From assembly GCF_004336635.1 (NCBI RefSeq), contig NZ_SJXH01000024.1, positions 1-51,936 on the forward strand: a stretch of DNA of 51,936 bases, in the 5' to 3' direction. Origin of the DNA: Acinetobacter sp. ANC 4862 (GTDB lineage Bacteria > Pseudomonadota > Gammaproteobacteria > Pseudomonadales > Moraxellaceae). This document shows, one piece after another, positions 36,080 to 44,432 of the stretch; position 1 is the first letter of the stretch, and every line of letters starts with the position of its first letter. A model generated the notes under the pieces. It was not told the DNA's origin, searched no databases, and saw only the letters and a list, made by a program, of their open reading frames with translations. A program made the position numbers and the translations under genes.

Positions 36080-36156
36080 GCGCTCATAGCTCAGCTGGAT
36101 AGAGCACTTGGCTACGAACTAAGGGGTCGGGAGTTCGAATCTCTCTGAGCGCACCA
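36080..36156 (+). tRNA. tRNA-Arg(ACG), copy 2
   Basis: Base-for-base repeat of copy 1 including CCA. It is followed by a flank (ACTTGA...ATCGACAGATGTAAAACTGG) that recurs after copy 3 with minor changes, then a terminator. Confidence 0.96.
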
Positions 36157-36184
36157 ACTTGAACATCGACAGATGTAAAACTGG

Positions 36185-36212
36185 AAAAAACCGCACATGT
36201 TGCGGTTTTTTT
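36185..36212 (+). terminator. Terminator after tRNA-Arg copy 2
   Basis: AAACCGCA-CATG-TTGCGGTTT stem with a long T-run. The same design is repeated after copy 3. Confidence 0.9.
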
Positions 36213-36309
36213 GTGTCTGAAATTTATAGAATTGAAATAAGCTGAATAATAAAAACAAATACTGGGTCATAAAATAAACAAAATGAAGGGCTGATACGAG
36301 AAAAATAAG

Positions 36310-36908
36310 ATGAGAAAAATCATTGTTCAGGAATTTATGACTTTAGATGGTGTTATTCAAGCACCCGGTGGACCAGAGGAAGATCGGTCAAGCGACTTTA
36401 AAGATGGTGGCTGGGTTGCCTCTTATTTTTATGATGCGGATGAAGTACTCGATACGATCATGCAAAAATGGATGCAGTCCACAGAGATTCTTTTGGGAAA
36501 AACACCTTTAAGATTTGGGAACCTTACTGGTCAAAGCATGCTGAGATGTGGGCGGGAATTAATGATGTCATTAAGTAGGTCATGTCTAATACTTTGGATT
36601 ACTCGGACTGGCAAAATTCTGTCTTTTTGAAGAATCTTGATGATGTGAAAAAGCTCAAAGCTTCAGAAGGTGATGATGTCAAAGTTCATGGCAGTGCCAA
36701 TATGGCATAGGCACTTTTCAAACATCATTTGGTTGACGAACTTTGTCTGATGACTTTGCCTATTCTCCTGGGTACAGGTAAACGCTTATTTGCTGAGGGT
36801 TTAATTCCCACGATTTTTGAATTAACGGATCACTTGGTCACATCAAATGGTGTGGTATTCACTTATTACCAGCGGGTAGGAGAAGTGAAAAAGGGTAAGG
36901 TGGGGTAA
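36310..36908 (+). pseudogene. Dihydrofolate-reductase-family (RibD C-terminal-like) gene, decayed
   Basis: The frame begins MRKIIVQEFMTLDGVIQAPGG, the classic start of YyaP/YwjB-type RibD_C proteins. Around 36500 the frame shifts. The remainder continues in another frame (KIWEPYWSKHAEMW ... VHGSANMA ... LVDELCLMTLPILLGTGKRLF ... GVVFTYYQRV) to TAA at 36906. Two further in-frame stops, TAG at 36576 and 36708, interrupt it. One frameshift plus two nonsense codons make this a clear pseudogene; the first 106-codon frame should not be taken as an intact gene. It lies between two repeated tRNA-Arg genes. Confidence 0.92.
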
Positions 36909-37063
36909 TGATTAATGATTCAATTCTCTTTATCAGCATGATCATTTACAGGATATAGATGTAGTGTGGCAGGATTAAATTAACTTTTTCGTTTAAAAAA
37001 TAGCTGAAAAATTCAATTTTGCCCAATAACTGTTCACTTGATTACGTATTTGTTAAAAAGCAC

Positions 37064-37091
37064 TTAACAGAGCGTTAAAAACGCGTATAAT
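37064..37091 (+). promoter_or_regulatory. Promoter of tRNA-Arg copy 3
   Basis: TTAACA (37064), a 16-base spacer and a perfect TATAAT (37086-37091), 18 bases before the tRNA. This shows copy 3 is expressed from its own promoter. Confidence 0.75.
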
Positions 37092-37109
37092 GCACCACAT
37101 CAAGACGTC

Positions 37110-37186
37110 GCGCTCATAGCTCAGCTGGATAGAGCACTTGGCTACGAACTAAGGGGTCGGGAGTTCGAATCTCTCTGAGCGCACCA
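37110..37186 (+). tRNA. tRNA-Arg(ACG), copy 3
   Basis: Identical 77 bases to copies 1 and 2, with encoded CCA. It is separated from copy 2 by about 950 bases carrying a decayed gene. Confidence 0.96.
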
Positions 37187-37216
37187 ACTTGATAACATCG
37201 ACGGATGTAAAACTGG

Positions 37217-37243
37217 AAGAAACCGCTTAATTGCGGTTTTTTT
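37217..37243 (+). terminator. Terminator after tRNA-Arg copy 3
   Basis: AAACCGC-TTAA-TTGCGGTTT-type stem with T-run; a diverged duplicate of the terminator at 36185. Confidence 0.88.
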
Positions 37244-37274
37244 GTGCCTAGAATAAATTAAATCTGTTAAACAA

Positions 37275-38579
37275 TTATTTCATCTTCTGCTTAATCTTCA
37301 ATGCCAATACGGTATTGCCACCAATCGCGGGCAACATGTCGTGATAAGGCATGCTGCGCATCGCCCGAAGTAGAAAAGGGGCTTTGTCATGGATTTTCAT
37401 GGTGCTGGTGATATTTAATAATGTCCCGTTGCCTTGCGGAATCAGCTGCATTCCACCTCTGACAAACTGCAAATCTCCACTCACGGCATCAAACTGATTT
37501 TCTAAACTGTTGGGATAATCAAAGCGCAGCTTAAAATCGAAGGGAATATTGATCACGCCCAATCCGACTGAAATTTTATAGTCGGCATCAAAGGTATTGG
37601 GGGTAGTTTTTTTAATATCGATGTCTTTAATCTGGCGCGGAAAAAGTTCCTGATAGGCAGGAACACTCAGCCAATGCTGTAACTGTTGCGGGCTTTTGGC
37701 AAAATATTGATAGCTGCTAGTAAAACGTAGGCTTTCTAAATCGTGTGGATAGGGCACTTTATTTGAGGGCAAGATAAAAGAAACCGGTTCCTGAGACAGT
37801 TGGCTCAGTGTGGCAATTTTTTGAACCTGGATTGAGCTTAACGGGGTTTCAGGGAGTTCTCCCGCTTTTAAGGTTTGGTAACTCGGTGTTTTAAAGTATT
37901 TTTGCAAAGCTTCTAATAAAAAAGCATTGGTTCCTGATGGAATGCCAAGTTTGGCCTCTGGAATGGCATTCAAAATGGTACTGAATAAAAAGCCTTTGGG
38001 ATGGTTTAAGTCGCCCCACTGGGTAATAGTAATTAAAGTTTTATTACTGCCTAAATCAAACCATTCAATTTTGCCCGCGCCGTAAGGAATGGGTGCATCC
38101 AGAACAAGGGTGGAAATACTGTTAGCCGTTAAATGATGCTGCATTACCACATTTTCTTTAAAGTTTAAGATCGGAATTGGGGTAGGGATATGCACCTGAT
38201 ATTTCATTTGGGTAATATTGCCTTGCTGCTCCAGTACTTTTGCAGATTTTAAGGTTGGAAATAGGCCGTTATAGTGGCTGTAATTCATTAAAAGCCGCGC
38301 TACATTTTGGCTATTGCTCGGTACAACCACTGCACCAGTATAAAACTTGCCTGTCATACTTTGCGGATTTTTAAAGGTCGGTAAAGTAATGGATTGCGCA
38401 GGATGAGCATAAATTAAAATACGATTTGCAGTTAAGTCTGCCAGTGGTTGAGCCTTGCCTTGAAATAGACTCAAACTACTGGGAATCTGTTCTTTCCATG
38501 GAATAATTTTAGCCGAAGTCTGCGTGCCAATCAGGCAGCACAGAATCAATAGGCTGTATTTGTTTTTATTGTTTTGCAT
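37275..38579 (-). CDS. Exported protein with two START/SRPBCC-like domains, unknown
   Basis: 434-residue exported protein with a signal peptide ending TSA near residue 23. It appears to hold two related ligand-binding-type domains. The first carries ARLLMNYSHYNGLFPTLKSAKVL ... FKENVVMQ. The second carries QLQHWLSVPAYQELFPRQIKDIDI ... VINIPFDFKLRFDY. Each shows the (Y/P)..YxxLFP...xxV start and the later beta pattern typical of polyketide-cyclase/Coq10 START-like folds. The ligand, perhaps a lipid or quinone, is inference. No enzyme residues are recognised. It is monocistronic, and the next gene is divergent. Confidence 0.68.
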   Translation of the reverse strand: MQNNKNKYSLLILCCLIGTQTSAKIIPWKEQIPSSLSLFQGKAQPLADLTANRILIYAHPAQSITLPTFKNPQSMTGKFYTGAVVVPSNSQNVARLLMNYSHYNGLFPTLKSAKVLEQQGNITQMKYQVHIPTPIPILNFKENVVMQHHLTANSISTLVLDAPIPYGAGKIEWFDLGSNKTLITITQWGDLNHPKGFLFSTILNAIPEAKLGIPSGTNAFLLEALQKYFKTPSYQTLKAGELPETPLSSIQVQKIATLSQLSQEPVSFILPSNKVPYPHDLESLRFTSSYQYFAKSPQQLQHWLSVPAYQELFPRQIKDIDIKKTTPNTFDADYKISVGLGVINIPFDFKLRFDYPNSLENQFDAVSGDLQFVRGGMQLIPQGNGTLLNITSTMKIHDKAPFLLRAMRSMPYHDMLPAIGGNTVLALKIKQKMK

Positions 38580-38744
38580 ATCACATCCTGTTTATGCTTT
38601 TTATCAGTGAATGCTGATGTTTTAATTAATTTCCCAGCAATTGTGAAGCGAACTTATGTAATTTAGGCCGGCAAAAACAATAAGGAAAAGGCTGAATCTG
38701 GTGTAATATCTGGCACAATTGTTGTAATAATTTGATGATGAAAT

Positions 38745-39242
38745 ATGTCAGAGACTAAGCCGGCTGTATCGCTACGTTATTCCTTAAACTTGGAAGAATC
38801 ACAAGATGGTTTTGCCCTTGCTACTTTTGGTAAAAAGCAAATCACTCGCTTTATTACGCCACTGGTGAGTATTGGGATCATTGTCTGGGGTTTTTACCTC
38901 GGCTTTAATGGTGTAGGTCGCTATTACGTGGCGCTAGGTGCTTTCTTTTTAGTTTTACAATTGATTATGCGTTACTGGTTTTTACCGATGATGTTTAAAC
39001 GTCAATTTGTGAAATACCAGTTTGGTAAAAGTGAACAGGGCATCGAATTATTTCAAGATTATGCAGAAATTTATGCCAATGGCCGTAAGCAGATATTCAA
39101 CTATAGCGAAGTACAAAACTTTGCCATAGGTAAGCTGACTTATATGATTGAATTAAAAAATCGTACCGTGATTATTGTACCGAAACGTGCTTTTGAGCAG
39201 TCTGCGGATCAGACCGTATTTGAAAATACATTCAAAAAGTAA
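38745..39242 (+). CDS. YcxB-like membrane protein
   Basis: 165-residue protein with two membrane helices (about residues 35-80) between a short N-terminal beta region and a C-terminal soluble domain (YAEIYANGRKQIFNYSEVQNFAIGK ... VIIVPKRAF). The latter matches the YcxB-like domain pattern. Function unknown. It precedes the FAH-family gene by 38 bases and is probably co-transcribed. Confidence 0.75.
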   Translation: MSETKPAVSLRYSLNLEESQDGFALATFGKKQITRFITPLVSIGIIVWGFYLGFNGVGRYYVALGAFFLVLQLIMRYWFLPMMFKRQFVKYQFGKSEQGIELFQDYAEIYANGRKQIFNYSEVQNFAIGKLTYMIELKNRTVIIVPKRAFEQSADQTVFENTFKK

Positions 39243-39280
39243 GTTTTAAAATATTTAAAAGTGAAATAAAAGGGAAGATC

Positions 39281-39922
39281 ATGAATACACGTCCATCTAA
39301 AATTGTCTGTGTCGGTCGTAGCTATGCAGACCATGTCAAAGAATTAGGTAATGCCATTCCTGATCGTCCAGTTTTATTCATTAAGCCGCCAAGTAGCTTG
39401 ATCAGTTTGGAACAAGGTATTTCATGGAACCCGACTTGGGGCAATTGCCACTATGAATGTGAGTTAAGCTTGCGTATCGACCGCACTTTAAAGGCGGAAG
39501 CTGATCCGGCTAAAGCTTTGGAAGCCGTGGGTGCGGTGACTTTAGGTTTGGACTTGACGCTACGTGATTTACAAGACGACTTGAAAAAGAAAGGTCAGCC
39601 TTGGGAACGTGCCAAGGCCTTTGATGGTTCATGTGTCTTGGCAGACTGGGTCGAGCTTTCTGAAATTAAAGACTGGAAAGATGTACATTACTCTTTTCAT
39701 GTCAATGATGAGCTACGTCAAACCGGCGATACCTCGTTGCTGATTTTTGATATTGCCACTTTGCTTGCAGACATCAGCCAAGTCTTTACCTTAGAACCGG
39801 GTGATGTGGTGATGACCGGTACACCTGCAGGTGTAGCTGCATTAAAAGCAGGGGATCAACTGACTATGACATTACAAGGTCAAAGCCAGGAGTTTGTCTG
39901 GAAAACCTTTGTTCAGGCTTAA
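39281..39922 (+). CDS. Fumarylacetoacetate-hydrolase-family protein
   Basis: 213-residue FAH-fold enzyme. Family blocks are present: KIVCVGRSYADHVKELG, PVLFIKPPSSL, the metal-binding HYECELSLRI with the Glu pair, TLGLDLTLRDLQ and GDVVMTGTPAGVAAL. It resembles YcgM/acylpyruvase-type members, which cleave or decarboxylate small 2-oxo acids. The substrate is not known here. It begins after a good AAGGGAAGATC ribosome site and ends at a strong terminator. Confidence 0.9.
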   Translation: MNTRPSKIVCVGRSYADHVKELGNAIPDRPVLFIKPPSSLISLEQGISWNPTWGNCHYECELSLRIDRTLKAEADPAKALEAVGAVTLGLDLTLRDLQDDLKKKGQPWERAKAFDGSCVLADWVELSEIKDWKDVHYSFHVNDELRQTGDTSLLIFDIATLLADISQVFTLEPGDVVMTGTPAGVAALKAGDQLTMTLQGQSQEFVWKTFVQA

Positions 39923-39930
39923 GTTTTGAA

Positions 39931-39970
39931 TCAATAAAAAAGGACTGCCAAGGCAGTCCTTTTTTATTGA
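39931..39970 (+). terminator. Rho-independent terminator after the FAH-family gene
   Basis: AAAAAGGACTGCC-AA-GGCAGTCCTTTTT, flanked by TCAATA/TATTGA complements. Near-perfect stem. Confidence 0.93.
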
Positions 39971-40079
39971 ATATATATGGTGCTGAATACTTTTTTTAGA
40001 TTCTCTGCAATTTCAAAGTTGAGGGGTTTAGCGTATCTTTGGATGCGTAAAAAAATACGGTAAGTTTCAAGGAACAATA

Positions 40080-41000
40080 GTGATAGAACGCAAGGCACTG
40101 GATGTACAAGCATCGATCATCATGTTTGGCTTGTGTATTCTTTGGGGCTTACAGCAAGTCGTCTTGAAAATGGCGGCTCCAGATATTTCTGCTTTAATGC
40201 AAGTTGCCTTGCGATCAGGGCTTTCTGCCTTAATGGTCTATCCACTGATCAAGCTTGCGGAAGGGAACTCACTGTGGAGCAAAGATTATTTGTATCCTGG
40301 TTTAGTCGTGGCTTTATTATTTGCAGCTGAGTTCTTTATGCTTGCTCAAGCCATTCGATTTACTTCTGCTTCGCATGCCGTTGTTCTGCTTTATACCGCA
40401 CCTATTTTTGTGGCTTTAGGTCTGCATTGGAAATTACCTTCAGAACGATTATCCATTTTGCAGTGGAGCGGTATTTTTATTGCATTTTTAGGCATCGTAG
40501 TGACGTTTTTTGGGCGCGATGGCAGTTCAGGGCACAATCTATCGCAAATGCTGTTTGGGGATTTTTTGGCGTTATTGGCAGGCATACTCTGGGCAGCCAC
40601 CACAATTGCTGTTCGCTTAAGCAAGCTTTCCGATGCACCAGCAACCCAGACTTTATTTTATCAATTGGCGGGTGGTTTTGTGTTCCTGTTGCCTTTAACT
40701 TTCGTGTTGGGGCAAGCAACTATTCATTGGACAACACTTGCCATGAGTAGTTTGATTTTTCATAGTATCGTTATTTCATTTGCCAGTTATCTGATTTGGT
40801 TCTGGCTGCTGAAAAGCTATTTGGCTTCACGTTTAGGCGTATTTTCATTTTTAACACCGTTGTTTGGCATGCTGTTTGGGGTGTGGTTGCTGAATGAAAG
40901 CATCGAAATGAATTTTATTATTGGCACAGTCATGGTGATGATGGGTGTGTTGATCGTAAGTTTACAGGGCTGGTTGAAGCCGAAAAATAGCAACGCATGA
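40080..41000 (+). CDS. EamA/DMT-family transporter
   Basis: 306-residue permease with ten hydrophobic helices in two EamA repeats. It opens with FGLCILWGLQQVVLKMAAPDISAL and has SASHAVVLLYTAPIFVALGLHW at the end of repeat one. The start is GTG at 40080 with AAGGAACAATA upstream. Its stop overlaps the next transporter gene by 4 bases (ATGA), so the two are translationally coupled. The substrate is unknown. Confidence 0.87.
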   Translation: MIERKALDVQASIIMFGLCILWGLQQVVLKMAAPDISALMQVALRSGLSALMVYPLIKLAEGNSLWSKDYLYPGLVVALLFAAEFFMLAQAIRFTSASHAVVLLYTAPIFVALGLHWKLPSERLSILQWSGIFIAFLGIVVTFFGRDGSSGHNLSQMLFGDFLALLAGILWAATTIAVRLSKLSDAPATQTLFYQLAGGFVFLLPLTFVLGQATIHWTTLAMSSLIFHSIVISFASYLIWFWLLKSYLASRLGVFSFLTPLFGMLFGVWLLNESIEMNFIIGTVMVMMGVLIVSLQGWLKPKNSNA

Positions 41001-41878
41001 AAGCGTTCAATAAAGCCACCCTGATAGGCTTCTCATCCATCTTGATTTGGGCAAGTCTGGTTGCCGTGGTTAAACTGATTACTGAATCTTTAAGTCCTGT
41101 TTCAGCCATTGCACTGATTTATAGTTTTAGTGCAATGGTTATTTTAGGGTTGAATGGACTGCCACATTTTAAGCAAATGTCGAAAGCTTATTTGTGGGGT
41201 TGTGGCGCTTTATTTGTGGCTTATGAAATTCTATTTTTGGTTTCGATTGCCTTGTCACAAAATCATGATCAGGTGCTGATTATTGCGATGATCAATTATT
41301 TATGGCCGCCTCTCACCATTGTCTTTTCAATATTGGCAAAGCAGCTGAATTATCGTTGGCCGTTGATTTTAGGATTTATTGTTTCTGTACTTGGGTTATT
41401 GCTGGTGGTTAATCCAGATATTTTGAATCTGCAGCAATTTCTGCAAATACTGCAACAAAATCCAATGGCCTATTTATTTGCTTTTTTAGGGGCATTACTT
41501 TGGCCATGTTATAGCGTACTGACCAAAAAATATGCCCAAGGACAAAATGCTGTACCGTTATTTTTTATGGTGACGGCGATCGCCTTATGGTGCATTCATT
41601 TTATTCTGGATGAGGCTTTTATTTTTCCACAGCTGAATATGTGGCTATTGATTGCAGTGACCGGTGGTTTGGTGGGGATTGCCTATAGCAACTGGAATCA
41701 GAGTTTGCAGTTCGGCAATATCAAGCTGTTGATTCTCGCTACCTATTTTATGCCAATTTTATCTTCCTTTATGTCGATGCTGATTTTGGATGCAACACCT
41801 AATCTCACCTTTTGGATCGGGACATGCTTGGTCACTTTCGGGGCAATGATGTGCTGGAAGAACACTTCGGAAATTTAA
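40997..41878 (+). CDS. EamA/DMT transporter, YddG-like (aromatic amino acid exporter type)
   Basis: 293-residue ten-helix permease. It begins KATLIGFSSILIWASLVAVVKLITESLSPV. It carries INYLWPPLTIVFSIL and ALLWPCYSVLTKKYAQGQNAVPLFF, the wording of YddG and close relatives that export aromatic amino acids. It is coupled by an ATGA overlap to another EamA gene of a different subgroup. Whether the two proteins work together is unknown, because each already has both repeats. Confidence 0.83.
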   Translation: MKAFNKATLIGFSSILIWASLVAVVKLITESLSPVSAIALIYSFSAMVILGLNGLPHFKQMSKAYLWGCGALFVAYEILFLVSIALSQNHDQVLIIAMINYLWPPLTIVFSILAKQLNYRWPLILGFIVSVLGLLLVVNPDILNLQQFLQILQQNPMAYLFAFLGALLWPCYSVLTKKYAQGQNAVPLFFMVTAIALWCIHFILDEAFIFPQLNMWLLIAVTGGLVGIAYSNWNQSLQFGNIKLLILATYFMPILSSFMSMLILDATPNLTFWIGTCLVTFGAMMCWKNTSEI

Positions 41879-41893
41879 GTCTGATCCATGTTC

Positions 41894-41916
41894 CTTCCTC
41901 TTTTACCGAGGAAGGC
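41894..41916 (+). terminator. Hairpin after the YddG-like gene
   Basis: CCTTCCTC and GAGGAAGG form an 8-bp stem with a 7-base loop, followed after CGAGC by TATTTTTAT. A moderate terminator between convergent genes. Confidence 0.6.
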
Positions 41917-41962
41917 GAGCTATTTTTATCTTGGGGGAATTTTCTCAACACTCGGTGGCATG

Positions 41963-41986
41963 AGAGAAATAGCGTGCTATTTCTCT
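41963..41986. repeat. Perfect 24-base palindrome at the yihY stop
   Basis: AGAGAAATAGC and GCTATTTCTCT flank a GT centre, giving 11-bp arms. It spans the yihY stop codon (41977-41979). There is no T-run, so it may protect the transcript end or act with the hairpin at 41894. Confidence 0.55.
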
Positions 41987-43224
41987 TCCAGAATTTTAGA
42001 TAAGGGAATCGCCAATTTTGCTGCCAGATAGTCATCTGCTTCAATCAGTGCAGGCCCCAGTTTTTGCATCCATACATCTTCAGGATAAATATTGCCCATA
42101 TCTTCACGGCGTGGAAGTGGATAAGGTAACTGGGTATAAAAACTCCAGAAATCGACTTGAGCCAAATTTCGCGCTAGAACAAACTCGTCATTGTCGGTAC
42201 GTTTAACCAGGTTTTGTTTCTCAAGCATCAGCACATAAGAAGGCCAACGACCAATTTCGCCACGACCCAAGACCTCTAATGCTTCTTCATCAGAGACACT
42301 TTCGCCTTTCTGTTGCTTCTGATAAAACAATTCCAGCAAGTCTAAGAGCATGATCATAGGATGGCGTTTGCGATCCTTCCCTGAATGAAATGCAGTCAGG
42401 GCATAACTGATTTCAACCCCCAATAACACGATATTCCAGGACAGGAAAATCCATAACAGGAAAATCGGCACGGCAGCAAAAGCACCATAGACAATTTCAT
42501 AACTGGTGAAATTGGACATGATCACGCCAAACAGATTTTTCAATAATTCAAATACCACCGTACTGAATGTCCCTGCAATCAAAGCCGCCTTGATGGGAAC
42601 AGTCCGATTAGGAATAGTCCAATTTAAAATGAAAAAACCCAAAATGGTCAAGACAAAGGAAATGCACCAAAAGATAAACTCGCCATTTAATTCGTAGCCG
42701 GCAAAATTATTGCTCAGCACATTTAGCGATGCTACGGTAGATGAAATAGCGAATGCGCTACCTAAAAGAATTGGACCGAGTGAAATAATAGTCCAATAAC
42801 GCATAAAACCAATAATGCCGCCACGGGTTTCCCGGACTCGCCAAATGCGATTAAAAACGGTTTCAATACTAGTCAGCATCATCACCGTGGTGATAAACAG
42901 AAATAAAATCCCAATAACGGTTAGATTGCTGGATTTATCGGTAAAGGCATTAAAGGCTTTGTCAAAAGCAATTGTGGATCTGGGTAAGAAATGACTATAA
43001 ATCAGTTGTTGTAATTGTTGCCTGGCTGGCTCAAGCGCTTTAATGGAAGAAATGATGACCAGGAAAACGGTCAGCATGGGAACAACTGCAAATAGCGTGG
43101 TATAGGTCAGTGAACCTGCCTGTTCACGACAACGATCTGCTTCAAAACGTCTTATGACAAATAAAACAAACTGAAACCAAGTCTCATTATAAAAAGGAAG
43201 TTTTTTTAAATACTTTTCTAACAT
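41977..43224 (-). CDS. YihY/UPF0761-family inner-membrane protein
   Basis: 415-residue protein. The YihY domain (about residues 15-290) has six hydrophobic helices and the family blocks FEADRCREQAGSLTYTTLFAVVPM, LTSIETVFNRIWRVRETR and YGAFAAVPIFLLWIFLSWNIVLLGVEISYAL. A soluble tail of about 120 residues follows, with a winged-helix-like stretch. Once mis-called RNase BN, its actual role is unknown. It is divergent from wrbA with a 114-base shared promoter region. Confidence 0.9.
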   Translation of the reverse strand: MLEKYLKKLPFYNETWFQFVLFVIRRFEADRCREQAGSLTYTTLFAVVPMLTVFLVIISSIKALEPARQQLQQLIYSHFLPRSTIAFDKAFNAFTDKSSNLTVIGILFLFITTVMMLTSIETVFNRIWRVRETRGGIIGFMRYWTIISLGPILLGSAFAISSTVASLNVLSNNFAGYELNGEFIFWCISFVLTILGFFILNWTIPNRTVPIKAALIAGTFSTVVFELLKNLFGVIMSNFTSYEIVYGAFAAVPIFLLWIFLSWNIVLLGVEISYALTAFHSGKDRKRHPMIMLLDLLELFYQKQQKGESVSDEEALEVLGRGEIGRWPSYVLMLEKQNLVKRTDNDEFVLARNLAQVDFWSFYTQLPYPLPRREDMGNIYPEDVWMQKLGPALIEADDYLAAKLAIPLSKILEEK

Positions 43225-43338
43225 AGGTATAAAGTCTCAATTTTTTTAATCATCTTTATGAATTTTCATGACCAAGCTTAACCAAAAAATGGGAAAAATA
43301 CCGTATAGTTTTCATTTTTAGCTTCGTTTATAAAAATT

Positions 43339-43938
43339 ATGCAGTCTTATGTCCTTGTTTTATATTACAGCAAATATGGTTCGACTAAAGAAATGGCACA
43401 TTTAATTGCCAATGGTATTGAATCTGCAGGTATGGCTGTAAAAATTCGCACTGTTGCAAATTTATCAACAGTGGTCAAAGAAGCTGAGCCAAGTATTCCT
43501 GCTGAAGGCGATATTTATTGTACTTTAGATGATTTGGCGAATTGTTCAGGCTTGGCTTTGGGTTCGCCAACACGTTTTGGCAATATGGCATCTGAGATGA
43601 AGTATTTTTGGGACCAGACCACAAGTCTCTGGTTGAATGGAGCTTTGCATCAAAAACCTGCCTGTGTATTTACCTCATCAGGTTCCATGCACGGCGGACA
43701 GGAAAGTACCTTGCTGACCATGCTTCCCCCTTTGTTCCATCATGGCATGATGATTATGGGACTACCAAATGCAAATCCAGCGTTATCCAATACTAAATCG
43801 GGTGGTACACCGTATGGTGCAAGCCATGTCAGTGGTCCACGCCACGATTTAGGCTTAAGCCAAGATGAAAAAGTGCTGTGTGAAGAGCAGGGTAAACGCT
43901 TGGGTGATGTGGTTAAAAAACTGCAGGCAAACACATAA
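43339..43938 (+). CDS. wrbA: NAD(P)H:quinone oxidoreductase WrbA
   Basis: 199-residue flavodoxin-fold quinone reductase that uses FMN and two-electron chemistry to avoid semiquinones. The FMN loop is YSKYGSTKEMA near the N-terminus, then SPTRFGNMASEMKYFWDQT, and FTSSGSMHGGQESTLLTMLPPLFHHGMMIMGLP, all WrbA signatures. Length matches the family (198). It is divergent from yihY and has its own terminator. Confidence 0.95.
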   Translation: MQSYVLVLYYSKYGSTKEMAHLIANGIESAGMAVKIRTVANLSTVVKEAEPSIPAEGDIYCTLDDLANCSGLALGSPTRFGNMASEMKYFWDQTTSLWLNGALHQKPACVFTSSGSMHGGQESTLLTMLPPLFHHGMMIMGLPNANPALSNTKSGGTPYGASHVSGPRHDLGLSQDEKVLCEEQGKRLGDVVKKLQANT

Positions 43939-44007
43939 TTGTCTAAAGTGGAAATAGAACTTAAATAGGTGACTTTCTGAATAGAATTTTTATCGATATA
44001 TAAAAAA

Positions 44008-44042
44008 TAAAAAGACCATTCTAAAATGAATGGTCTTTTTTA
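44008..44042. terminator. Terminator between wrbA and the zinc-ribbon protein gene
   Basis: AAAAAGACCATTC-TAAAAT-GAATGGTCTTTTT, a 13-bp arm hairpin with T-runs on both strands, probably serving both convergent genes. Confidence 0.92.
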
Positions 44043-44072
44043 ATTACAGGATAAAATTTAAGAGTTGAATCG

Positions 44073-44420
44073 TTATACTTTTTCTTTGAAGCGATGATTG
44101 CACTTTAAACATTTATAATCTAAGAACACATTTTTATCGATAATTACACCGGCTTTTTTCCCGAAGATATTACCTAAAATACCCCCAGTGACACCTACGG
44201 CAATTGCTCCGACAAAAGTCCCGACGGTTCCACCAAAAATAACCCCTAATGGTCCAGCGACAGCGCCAATCGCTGCCCCAGCGGATGCGCCAGTTGCCGC
44301 CCCACCGACTGTTCCTGCGGTTGCCCCAGCAGAAGTAAGAAGGATTCCGCTTATTGTCTTGATGTTTTTCTCGTGATCACGTTTCTCAACTTCCGAAGAT
44401 CCACATTTGGGACATTGCAT
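44073..44420 (-). CDS. Glycine-zipper membrane protein flanked by split zinc-ribbon halves
   Basis: About 115 residues. The N-terminus carries CPKCGSSEVEKRD and the C-terminus carries DYKCLKCNHRFKE, each one knuckle (CxxC) of a zinc ribbon. Between them lies a strongly Gly/Ala-rich hydrophobic stretch (ATAGTVGGAATGASAGAA..., then PLGVIFGGTVGTFVGAIAVGVTGG) with GxxxG packing motifs, suggesting a membrane hairpin. Both ends would meet on the same side of the membrane. I prefer the ATG at 44420 (MQCPKC), with GGAA upstream, over that at 44432. Function unknown. Confidence 0.7.
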   Translation of the reverse strand: MQCPKCGSSEVEKRDHEKNIKTISGILLTSAGATAGTVGGAATGASAGAAIGAVAGPLGVIFGGTVGTFVGAIAVGVTGGILGNIFGKKAGVIIDKNVFLDYKCLKCNHRFKEKV

Positions 44421-44432
44421 AGATTTTTCCAT

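Noticed and set aside
36310..36630. 106-codon open frame taken as an intact small dihydrofolate-reductase-family gene
   Set aside because: The family sequence continues in another frame to 36908 with two extra stops, so the open part is only the front of a pseudogene.
35955..37186. Repeated tRNA-Arg units as a CRISPR-like array
   Set aside because: The repeats are complete tRNA genes with CCA ends; spacing is irregular and no cas genes exist. No CRISPR array was seen in the window.
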